A stretch of 5,131 bases of DNA. Origin: Methanobacteriota archaeon (lineage in GTDB: Archaea > Thermoplasmatota > DTKX01 > GCA-020343715). Position numbers and translations under genes: made by a program. Numbering within the stretch: position 1 is the first letter of the stretch; every line of letters begins with the position of its first letter. The notes under the pieces were generated by a model that saw only the letters and a program-made list of their open reading frames with translations, had not been told where the DNA came from and ran no database searches. This document shows positions 1 through 5,131 of the stretch, one piece after another. Location: contig JAUVRF010000167.1 of NCBI GenBank assembly GCA_030597775.1, positions 1 through 5,131 of the forward strand, written 5' to 3'.

Positions 1-153
1 CCGGAACCCGAACCCACGGTGGAACAAGATCTGGACCCGGCACTAGAGCCAGAACCAGAGCTAGAACCGGAACCAGAACCAGAGCCCGAACCCATGATGG
101 AACCGGAGCCCATGCCCATGGCAGAACCAGAGCCCGAACCGGAGCCGGAGCCC
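1..153 (+). repeat. Glu-Pro coding tandem repeat (GARCCN units)
   Basis: This is an imperfect run of six-base units of the form GAA/GAG-CCN, encoding Glu-Pro dipeptides, broken by short Met-containing insertions near 94-120. It continues to the left edge. The units vary at third positions (gaacca, gagccc, gaaccg), so it is not a recent perfect expansion. It is an in-frame protein repeat, not a CRISPR or intergenic array. Confidence 0.85.
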
Positions 154-663
154 GATGTCAAGCCCATGCCGGACCGCTTCTTCGCGCCGATGGGCGTCCC
201 GGCAACGGTGGCGGCGGCCAAGGCCGCCCAGACCCCCGCCCCTCAACCTGCTCCCGCGCCGGTTCCCGCAGCCGCAGCCGCTCCCGCCCCCAAGCCGGTG
301 GCCAAGCCTGCACCCGCGCCAAGACCTGCCCCCGCACCGGCTCCCAAGCCGGCCCCCTCTCCAAGGCCGGTGGCGGCCCCGAGACCCGTGCCCGCGCCTG
401 TCAAGCGGGACGAGGAGGCCGAGGTCGACAAGCCCAAGATCAAGAGCAGGTACTTCACCAACAACGGAGGGGAGCGACCCCGGATCGAGGTGGACGGACC
501 CGCGGAGGACCACCAGCGCCCGATCCAGGAGGTCGTCGTCCCCGGGTCCACCCCGACCCCGGAGTCGCCCGAGCCCAAGAGACCGAGCCTGGCCTCCCGG
601 GACATCGAGGAGCTGCTCAACGACCTTGAGGGCCTGGACATCCTGGATGATGATGACGACTGA
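1..663 (+). CDS. Pro/Glu/Ala-rich, probably disordered protein (5' partial)
   Basis: Function not recognised. The frame is open to the left edge: the six codons before the first possible start (GTG at 19) read Pro-Glu-Pro-Glu-Pro-Thr and continue the same repeat, so the true start is probably outside the window and the GTG is likely internal. Counting from that GTG, residues 10-46 are almost pure Glu-Pro with a few Met. Residues 50-70 form a short non-repetitive stretch (PMPDRFFAPMGVP, then Ala/Lys). Residues 72-128 are Ala-Pro with spaced Lys/Arg. Residues 129-170 are charged and include SRYFTNNGGERPRIEVDG. The last 25 residues could form an amphipathic helix (DIEELLNDLEGLDIL) and end in five Asp. 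No signal peptide or membrane segment is visible. An acidic arm, a basic arm and a C-terminal helix suggest a linker or scaffold protein, which is inference. It may be co-transcribed with the membrane-protein gene 94 bases downstream. Confidence 0.75.
   Translation, partial: PEPEPTVEQDLDPALEPEPELEPEPEPEPEPMMEPEPMPMAEPEPEPEPEPDVKPMPDRFFAPMGVPATVAAAKAAQTPAPQPAPAPVPAAAAAPAPKPVAKPAPAPRPAPAPAPKPAPSPRPVAAPRPVPAPVKRDEEAEVDKPKIKSRYFTNNGGERPRIEVDGPAEDHQRPIQEVVVPGSTPTPESPEPKRPSLASRDIEELLNDLEGLDILDDDDD
232..402 (+). repeat. Ala-Pro coding low-complexity repeat with spaced Lys/Arg
   Basis: This stretch encodes an Ala-Pro run in which Lys or Arg recurs every six to ten residues (PAPKP, KPAPAPRP, APKPAP, PRPVAAPRP). 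It follows the acidic Glu-Pro run in the same protein, so charge switches from strongly negative to positive along the chain. Such runs usually form stiff, extended, disordered linkers. Confidence 0.8.
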
Positions 664-719
664 GCCCCCGCCGCCCGGCATCGCCACGTTCGGGACCTGA
701 AGGGTTCGTCACAATCGTC

Positions 720-727
720 AAATACAA
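720..727 (+). promoter_or_regulatory. Candidate archaeal TATA box
   Basis: AAATACAA is the most A/T-rich stretch in the 94-base gap and stands out in very G+C-rich DNA. Its centre is about 34 bases before the ATG at 758. With the usual archaeal TATA-to-start distance of about 25 bases, transcription would begin near 748-752, giving a leader of under ten bases. No convincing purine-rich BRE is seen directly upstream. The box would drive the two-helix membrane protein gene. Confidence 0.45.
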
Positions 728-729
728 CG

Positions 730-743
730 CCCTCCACAGAGGG
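730..743 (+). promoter_or_regulatory. Small perfect inverted repeat between TATA box and ATG
   Basis: CCCTC-CACA-GAGGG forms a perfect 5-base-pair stem with a four-base loop. It lies between the candidate TATA box and the predicted transcription start, where an archaeal repressor could block polymerase. An operator role is inferred from position. A palindrome this short can arise by chance in G+C-rich DNA. Confidence 0.25.
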
Positions 744-757
744 ACCGGACAATCATC

Positions 758-1462
758 ATGCCTCCCGCGGAAGAGAAGAAGGTGGAAGACGGAGAGGAGT
801 GGGCCGCCGAGGCCGAGGAGACCACTCCCGAGTTCATGGAGCCCGTGGTAGAGGTGGGTCGGGCGGAAGAGCCGGCTCCCGGGGAGGAGGGCGTCAGGAA
901 GGCCCGGGGCGAGCGGGATGCCAAGGGTTCCACCCTCTACCGGGAACGCCGCATGGTCGAGGAGGTGGTGGAGGAGGAGGATACCCAGAAGGCGCCCCCG
1001 AAGCCCACCCGGGCCGAGAGAAGGGCCGAGAAGGAGCGCCTCCGCCTGGAGCGGGAGGTGGACCGCGAGATCCGTCGCCGCGATTCAGCCCTCCGGTCAT
1101 CCCTTGTCTACAAGAGCTTCTACGACCTGGTCTGCAACAGGGTCGGCGTGATCATCGCCGGGTTCGGAGTGGCGATGGTCCTCTTCACCATCTCCTACGA
1201 CTGGTTGCAGGGCGAGGAGCTTAACCTGGGCACCCGGCACCTCACCGCCCTGGTCATCTCCCTGGTCGTGTACTTCGTCGGCATGGGCATGGAGGGCATG
1301 CGGGTGCTTTCATCGGAGTGCGAGGGGTTGGAATCGAAGGCCCTTGCCGCCCAGGCCAATGGTGAGGACGGGGCCTCCAAGGAGGAGGACGAACATGGAC
1401 CCACCCCCATGATCCCCGAGGACGCGGTCGAGAGGTTCATTAACGGCAAGCGTGACGGTTGA
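758..1462 (+). CDS. Two-helix membrane protein with long charged N-terminal region
   Basis: Family not recognised. The 234-residue product begins at ATG 758. Residues 1-80 are acidic and rich in Glu, Pro and Ala, probably disordered. Residues 83-110 are a dense Arg/Glu helix (TRAERRAEKERLRLERE) that may form a coiled coil. Two hydrophobic segments follow, about 128-148 (VGVIIAGFGVAMVLFTI) and 161-180 (HLTALVISLVVYFVGMG), separated by a short polar loop. The segment just before the first helix is rich in Arg/Lys, and the loop between the helices is mildly acidic. By the positive-inside rule both ends should be cytoplasmic, giving a hairpin anchor with a long cytoplasmic arm. The C-terminal 50 residues are again charged. 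There is no Shine-Dalgarno sequence before the ATG, consistent with a near-leaderless message from the TATA-like box at 720. Its stop is two bases from the stop of the converging Argonaute gene. A role as membrane tether or scaffold is inference. Confidence 0.85.
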   Translation: MPPAEEKKVEDGEEWAAEAEETTPEFMEPVVEVGRAEEPAPGEEGVRKARGERDAKGSTLYRERRMVEEVVEEEDTQKAPPKPTRAERRAEKERLRLEREVDREIRRRDSALRSSLVYKSFYDLVCNRVGVIIAGFGVAMVLFTISYDWLQGEELNLGTRHLTALVISLVVYFVGMGMEGMRVLSSECEGLESKALAAQANGEDGASKEEDEHGPTPMIPEDAVERFINGKRDG

Positions 1463-1464
1463 CC

Positions 1465-3645
1465 TCAGCCCCAGGGCCGCGCCCTACCGGTGCCCATCTC
1501 CGCCCGGGGGCCCCAGATGGTCGCGGGCCATCGCACCTCGCGGCCGCCCCAGTCCAGCGCCCCCAGGGTCTGCACCTCTATGGCCGCGACCACGGGGTCT
1601 GCGCCCGACCTTGCCGTGACCATGAGCACCTCGGGGGTCCCCCTCGTCTTGACGGGATACCCGGCGGTGGCAAGCAGCGCCGTTCTATCATCCAGCCTCG
1701 CCCAGCTTCCCGCACGGCAGGTGGCGGGACCCTTCATGCCCTCTTGGAAGAGCCTGAAGGGGTGTTCCAGCCCCAGCTCGACGAATCCCAGGATGAACCC
1801 GTCCGCGAGCAGGCCTTCAGCGACCATGCTTCGCAGGATGTCCGTGAGGTCCTTTCGCTCGGGACGGGACAGGGATCCCTCCCTGTGAACGACGATGGAC
1901 CCGGGTGGGCCCCTGGCCTCCGCCATGGGGGCGATGGCGCGCGCGAGGGCCGTGGCCGCCCTCTCGCCGCGGAAGCGCCCCCCGTCCAGATCGACGACAC
2001 CACCGATGGACAGGGTGCCTCCCGCCCTGGCGTCCACCGCGGCCACCAATCCACGCGCCGGGGTCCCGCTACCCTCCTCGTGGCCCCTTCCCAGCAGCGA
2101 GAGGCCCAAGAACGCGTCCGCACCCAGCTGCGCATCCAGGGTCCAAGGGGCGCGACCAGCCTCCCGCTCGAGGGCCGTGGCCAGCCAGAGCACCGCGTTG
2201 AAGTAGGTCGTGTCGCCATCGGCCTCCCCGTGGACGGGGCGGGATGCCAGCGTCGCGGCCGACATGGCCTGGACGGCCGCCCCAGGCAGGGTGGCCTTGG
2301 CCGTGAGATAGGCCTCGGCGGGGTCGTGGGCGACGACGATGACCGCGGACGGCGTGGGCGCTACGGTCGAGAGCAACGCACCCAGTTCCGCCGGACGCGA
2401 GAACTCCATGGTGCGCACGGGCCGGGGGTCGGCCTTCGTGCCCAGGTATCTGAAGAGGTTGTACCGCACGTCGGAGTACATGGTCGCCGCTGCACCCTGG
2501 GCGACCCCCTCCTGGTAGGCCAGAACCGTGGACCCGAGACGGGGCGCCCCGGGCTCGACCCCGGCGTCCTTCAGGGCGTTCCGCCGCTCGGCATCCCACC
2601 GTCCAACGGTGTCCACGGTGGGCTCGAGCCTGCGGGAGGTCCGGAGGTCCTCCGGGGGAATGTCCACCGTGCCCTGCTCCTCGGGTCGGATCGGACCCTC
2701 CATGTCGAGCCGCAGGTCGTGGGCGCCGAGGCGGGCACGCCCCAGCTGGTTGGCCATTCCCTGGACTATCCTCCACCTGGCGCTCGGAGGCGGGTCGAAG
2801 ACCGGCGTCTCCTCCGGTGATGCCAGGGCATGGACCAGGGAGGCGGCGTGGGGCTCCTCCCGCCCGGGTCGGCCGTGTATGAACCGCCGGAGGTACACCA
2901 CGGGGTCCCCGGGGTCGACCACCCTGGCGGTCGCCCCCATGCCCATGCGGCGGTAGTGCTCGACAAGGGTCTCGCGCTCGCCTCCGGGTCCCATGACCAC
3001 CGGGTCACCAACGCTCACCTCCTCGACGATGCGCTCGATCCGGGCCATCCACACGCCGTCGGGAGTGCCCAGGATAGCGGGCGCGGTCACCTCGCCACCC
3101 TCCAGACCCGATGTGGGGGGTGAGACGGTGATCGGGTCCCGGTCCACGGCGATCTGGCCCACGTCCACGGTGAGCATGAGGACACCGGGATCGTCCACCC
3201 GGAAGGTCATGCGCCGGTGGATGTACCATCGGCCCTCCTCGCCGGCGGGACGGGAGTTGGCGTAGGCGTTCCTCCCCACCGCCATGAAGTCGGGCCGGGA
3301 GGCCATGTAGTCACGCAACCCCTGGTGGACGAGGCGCACCATCGTGTGGCGGTCCTCCTTCGAGGATGGGTCCAGGACCACCTCTCCGACGGGACGGTAC
3401 TCCCGGCCGCGGATACCGCCCTGGGCCGCAGGAGGTACCGGTGCGATGGTCAGGATCACCTGACCCAGCTCGGCGGTCTCGTAAAGGGCGGTGGGCGATC
3501 CGAGGCGGTTGCTCAGGATCCCCAGGTCCCGCAGGGCCTCACCAGCAGGGTCCTGGACACCCTCCCGGGCATCGGCGCGGAAGGCAATGCACTCAAGAGG
3601 TTCGGGCAACCCCCCCACCAAGAAGGCGCCTAAGAACAGGCCCAT
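1465..3645 (-). CDS. ago: Long prokaryotic Argonaute, predicted catalytically inactive
   Basis: This 726-residue protein has the length and domain order of long Argonautes, which bind a nucleic-acid guide and target. Seen: N/L1 region about 1-190, including a strand pair around RRMTFRVDDPGVLMLTVDV; PAZ-like 195-262 with ETLVEHYRRMGMG and DPGDPVVYLRR (family form TL-x-EYY, then DP/QPLL); L2; MID about 380-501, with Tyr446, Lys450 and Gln459 of the 5'-phosphate pocket, then N-x8-17-PW (Pro500-Trp501); PIWI about 508-726. PIWI landmarks are FLGLS (family hhGhD), RGER with Glu561 as likely glutamate finger, VVHREG (family HRDG), GTPEVL, a Leu-x-x-Leu-Asp-Trp segment, and WPATIW (family LPVTI). 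Catalytic tetrad reads Ser516, Glu561, Glu589, Arg714, so no target cleavage is expected. I chose ATG 3645, seven bases after the upstream stop; the frame also allows an ATG at 3711, but those 22 extra residues overlap the neighbouring gene and look non-coding. Confidence 0.9.
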   Translation of the reverse strand: MGLFLGAFLVGGLPEPLECIAFRADAREGVQDPAGEALRDLGILSNRLGSPTALYETAELGQVILTIAPVPPAAQGGIRGREYRPVGEVVLDPSSKEDRHTMVRLVHQGLRDYMASRPDFMAVGRNAYANSRPAGEEGRWYIHRRMTFRVDDPGVLMLTVDVGQIAVDRDPITVSPPTSGLEGGEVTAPAILGTPDGVWMARIERIVEEVSVGDPVVMGPGGERETLVEHYRRMGMGATARVVDPGDPVVYLRRFIHGRPGREEPHAASLVHALASPEETPVFDPPPSARWRIVQGMANQLGRARLGAHDLRLDMEGPIRPEEQGTVDIPPEDLRTSRRLEPTVDTVGRWDAERRNALKDAGVEPGAPRLGSTVLAYQEGVAQGAAATMYSDVRYNLFRYLGTKADPRPVRTMEFSRPAELGALLSTVAPTPSAVIVVAHDPAEAYLTAKATLPGAAVQAMSAATLASRPVHGEADGDTTYFNAVLWLATALEREAGRAPWTLDAQLGADAFLGLSLLGRGHEEGSGTPARGLVAAVDARAGGTLSIGGVVDLDGGRFRGERAATALARAIAPMAEARGPPGSIVVHREGSLSRPERKDLTDILRSMVAEGLLADGFILGFVELGLEHPFRLFQEGMKGPATCRAGSWARLDDRTALLATAGYPVKTRGTPEVLMVTARSGADPVVAAIEVQTLGALDWGGREVRWPATIWGPRAEMGTGRARPWG

Positions 3646-3652
3646 GGCCGGG

Positions 3653-4924
3653 CTAACGGATACTGATGTATTTGTCGATGTCGGTCGGGATGGGTGCGGC
3701 CTTCTTGGCAACTCCCCTCACGCCCTCCTCCTCGAGGACCACCTGACCCCTCCACTTGCGGAAGAACTCGCCCTCCAGCAGGCCGCGCATCTCCGCCAGC
3801 ACCCCCGCGGTGACGGCCGCCCTGGTGGATGCCACGTCCATCTCGATCCGGCGCACCTCCCCGCCGGTCACCCTCATGGTCACCGACAGCGGGGAGCGGT
3901 CCGCCACTGCCCGCCCCACCACGGCCCACCGGGCCGGCGGCCCTTCCACCTCCTCGCCCACCGACAGAACGAGGCCCCGGGTGCCCAGCACGGTGCGGAC
4001 CGTGCGCACGACGTCGAGACCGCCCAGGCTGGCGGGGTACCTCCAGGACCGGGTCGCGGAGTCCAACCCTTCCCAGGGGCCGTCGGGAGGGGTGTGCAAC
4101 CCAAGGTCGGGAAAGAGCACCTCGACCTCCCTGGGGGGCACCTCCAGATGCCGCGGGTTGTTGGCGTCATCGAAGAAGGTGATGGTGCCCTCCAGCAGGT
4201 ACTTGCCCGGGCCCAGGGGCTCCAGGCGGCAGGCGACGGTGCTGGCCTCCCCGGGTGAGATGGTTGCCACCTTCACCGTGCCCTCGTCGGTGAGGGCGTG
4301 GGCGGGTTCTGAGTCCTCGAGCCTCAGCGACTCCCTGTTGAAGGTCAGCTCCAGGTATCCCCCGCGGACCGCCATGAAGCCCGAGGAGAATATCGCGACC
4401 TTGAGACGGACGTGTCCACCCTCGAAGTCCACGGCGCTCACGGGATGCACGCCCCGAAGGTTCAGGGGGTCTGCCACCTCTTCCGGCCCCCTGTCCGCGG
4501 TCCGGCCCACCACGGGCGCCAGGTCCTGGACCAGGCCATCCAGCTCACCGGGGGCGCCCGTCCACGCGTCGATGCGCGGGCCCCAGTCTGCCTCGATCCG
4601 GGCCACCGCGTCCTTCATCGACCTGCGGAGCTCCGGGTCGGGCTGTCCCCTGGCGACGGTGGCCACGTGGACCTTCCGTCCCGGAACCAGGGACAGGATC
4701 CTCTCGCCGTACACCGCCGAGACCGGGCGCCCACGCTCGCCGAATCCATCCTGTACCATTCCCTGGAACGCCACGACCACTGGTGCCAGGGGGTCGACCG
4801 CGGCCTCGGGGGGGCGGCCGGACCTGACCCGTCCCAGGGGACGGCCGTCCGTGTGGAAGGCCAGGGCCTCGCTCACCCAGTTGGGGATGAGGTCCCAGCG
4901 ACCGTCCTCGGACCCGCGGGTCAT
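3653..4924 (-). CDS. Unknown protein: longin/roadblock-like, Ig-like and alpha/beta regions; Argonaute neighbour
   Basis: I do not recognise a named family for this 423-residue protein. Residues about 18-140 have a longin/roadblock-like pattern: strands around SEALAFHTDG, VYGERILSLVPG and KVHVATVARG, then helices including DPELRRSMKDAVARIEADWG and ending in a Trp-Thr-Gly motif. Residues about 163-272 look like an all-beta Ig-type sandwich, with ISPGEASTV, LEGTITFFDD and PPREVEVLFPDL; I recall similar archaeal modules with a DP...G-x-V-x-Y-x-D...P-REV-x-V-x-CP pattern, here without the Cys. Residues about 298-390 are a small alpha/beta unit (GLVLSVGEEVEG, SVTMRVTGG, then a long helix). The tail is basic and ends near DIDKYISIR. 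There is no signal peptide, membrane helix or nuclease motif, so it is probably cytoplasmic and acts through binding. No Shine-Dalgarno sequence precedes ATG 4924. Its stop is seven bases from the Argonaute start, so the two are very likely co-transcribed. Domain names are pattern-based and tentative. Confidence 0.85.
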   Translation of the reverse strand: MTRGSEDGRWDLIPNWVSEALAFHTDGRPLGRVRSGRPPEAAVDPLAPVVVAFQGMVQDGFGERGRPVSAVYGERILSLVPGRKVHVATVARGQPDPELRRSMKDAVARIEADWGPRIDAWTGAPGELDGLVQDLAPVVGRTADRGPEEVADPLNLRGVHPVSAVDFEGGHVRLKVAIFSSGFMAVRGGYLELTFNRESLRLEDSEPAHALTDEGTVKVATISPGEASTVACRLEPLGPGKYLLEGTITFFDDANNPRHLEVPPREVEVLFPDLGLHTPPDGPWEGLDSATRSWRYPASLGGLDVVRTVRTVLGTRGLVLSVGEEVEGPPARWAVVGRAVADRSPLSVTMRVTGGEVRRIEMDVASTRAAVTAGVLAEMRGLLEGEFFRKWRGQVVLEEEGVRGVAKKAAPIPTDIDKYISIR

Positions 4925-4941
4925 GGGTGTACTATCGCATG

Positions 4942-4976
4942 GCGACCTCTTGGGCCTTTCGGCCTGGAGAGGTCAC
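4942..4976 (-). promoter_or_regulatory. Intergenic RNA hairpin with GAAA tetraloop, overlapping a stop codon
   Basis: Read on the minus strand, GTGACCTCT pairs with AGAGGTCGC (nine pairs, one G-U), followed by a CCA/CA internal loop, a GGCC/GGCC stem and a GAAA loop, the stable GNRA type. The GNRA loop exists only in the minus-strand transcript; the plus strand would have TTTC. The 5' side includes the TGA stop of the upstream reading frame, and the 3' side ends about 17 bases before the ATG at 4924. No U-run follows, so it is not a standard terminator. It could be a processing site, an attenuator, or a structure that tunes translation of the downstream gene. Confidence 0.5.
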
Positions 4977-5131
4977 TCCTTCTCGACGACCAGGCCGGCC
5001 CTTCGACGGCCGGGACGGCTGCGGATCACGCGGTTGGCCTCGTCGCGAAGGCGACGGGATGTCTCAGAGAAGTCCGGGACCCTGGTCTCCCATCGCTTCC
5101 TCTTGTCCGGGAGGGACATGTCCTCGTAGAC
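4973..5131 (-). CDS. C-terminal part of a basic protein, or a 48-residue small protein (partial)
   Basis: Not recognised. The frame is open to the right edge and gives 52 residues ending RRRAGLVVEKE before a TGA at 4973-4975. It is rich in Arg, Lys and Glu, with a helical middle (SETSRRLRDEANRVIRS) and a basic C-terminus. Third positions are mostly G or C, as in its neighbours, which supports coding on this strand. An internal ATG at 5119, with a GAGG two bases upstream, would allow a complete 48-residue protein (MSLPDKRKRW...), but that spacing is too short for a good ribosome site. I favour the end of a longer gene. It lies 48 bases upstream of the 423-residue gene on the same strand and may be its operon partner. 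Confidence 0.6.
   Translation of the reverse strand, partial: VYEDMSLPDKRKRWETRVPDFSETSRRLRDEANRVIRSRPGRRRAGLVVEKE

Noticed and set aside
1..402. Repeats at the left edge as a CRISPR or intergenic repeat array.
   Set aside because: Units are six bases or irregular, stay in one reading frame and have no spacers; they encode Glu-Pro and Ala-Pro runs.
61..752. Minus-strand open frames (208 and 169 residues) opposite the Pro-rich gene.
   Set aside because: They are reverse readings of the repeats (Gly/Leu/Arg/Phe and Gly/Ala runs); the plus-strand frame has a non-repetitive, protein-like C-terminus and shares its strand with the next gene.
1473..1485. AGGGC-CGC-GCCCT inverted repeat as a terminator for the membrane-protein gene.
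   Set aside because: Short stem, no T-run on either strand, and it lies within Argonaute codons; G+C-rich DNA gives such repeats often.
1459..2820. Long plus-strand open frame (453 residues, TTG start) antisense to the Argonaute.
   Set aside because: Low-complexity Gly/Arg/Pro composition, no domain pattern and no plausible start; long antisense open frames are expected opposite high-GC genes. The minus-strand frame has clear Argonaute motifs.
3646..3711. Upstream ATG at 3711 as the Argonaute start (748 residues).
   Set aside because: The extra 22 residues (MPRRPHPSRPTSTNTSV...) are the out-of-frame reading of the upstream gene's 3' end. ATG 3645 follows the upstream stop by seven bases and begins a hydrophobic stretch suited to a first strand.
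3756..5129. Long plus-strand open frame (457 residues) opposite the 423-residue gene and the right-edge frame.
   Set aside because: Ser/Arg/Pro/Thr-rich with no hydrophobic core pattern; it is a shadow of the two minus-strand frames, whose composition and secondary-structure patterns look like real proteins.
1..5131. Hallmarks of a mobile element or defence island (transposase, integrase, toxin-antitoxin, restriction genes, tRNA-end attachment site).
   Set aside because: None is visible in the window, and base composition is even throughout; the only defence-type gene is the Argonaute itself.

Overview
The window is very G+C rich (about two thirds by eye, with most third codon positions G or C). 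It looks archaeal. The best clue is a full-length prokaryotic Argonaute next to a gene whose central part resembles an Ig-like beta-sandwich I associate with archaeal proteins. An A-rich TATA-like box sits about 30 bases before an almost leaderless ATG, and Shine-Dalgarno sequences are absent before the main starts. A high-GC euryarchaeal lineage such as Thermoplasmatota is a guess; there is no rRNA or other marker to confirm it.

Left part (1-1462, plus strand). First comes the 3' part of a gene for a low-complexity, probably disordered protein: Glu-Pro repeats, then Ala-Pro-Lys/Arg repeats, then an acidic tail. A 94-base gap follows, holding a candidate TATA box and a small inverted repeat. 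Next is a 234-residue protein with a long charged N-terminal region and two closely spaced membrane helices.

Right part (1465-5131, minus strand, read right to left). A short basic reading frame enters from the right edge. After a 48-base gap that contains most of a strong hairpin comes a 423-residue protein of unknown function (longin/roadblock-like N-terminus, Ig-like middle, small alpha/beta C-terminus). Seven bases after its stop codon begins a 726-residue long Argonaute with recognisable N, PAZ, MID and PIWI regions. The Argonaute converges on the membrane-protein gene with only two bases between the stop codons.

The main point is the Argonaute. Three of the four PIWI catalytic positions appear replaced (Asp to Ser516, Asp to Glu589, Asp/His to Arg714) and only a probable glutamate finger (Glu561) remains. 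The MID 5'-phosphate pocket keeps Tyr, Lys and Gln but lacks its usual final lysine. This suggests a guide-binding protein that does not cut and would act through a partner. The tightly linked 423-residue protein is the first candidate partner; it is not a standard Argonaute-associated nuclease, Sir2, TIR or membrane effector that I can recognise. The functional link is inferred from gene order only.
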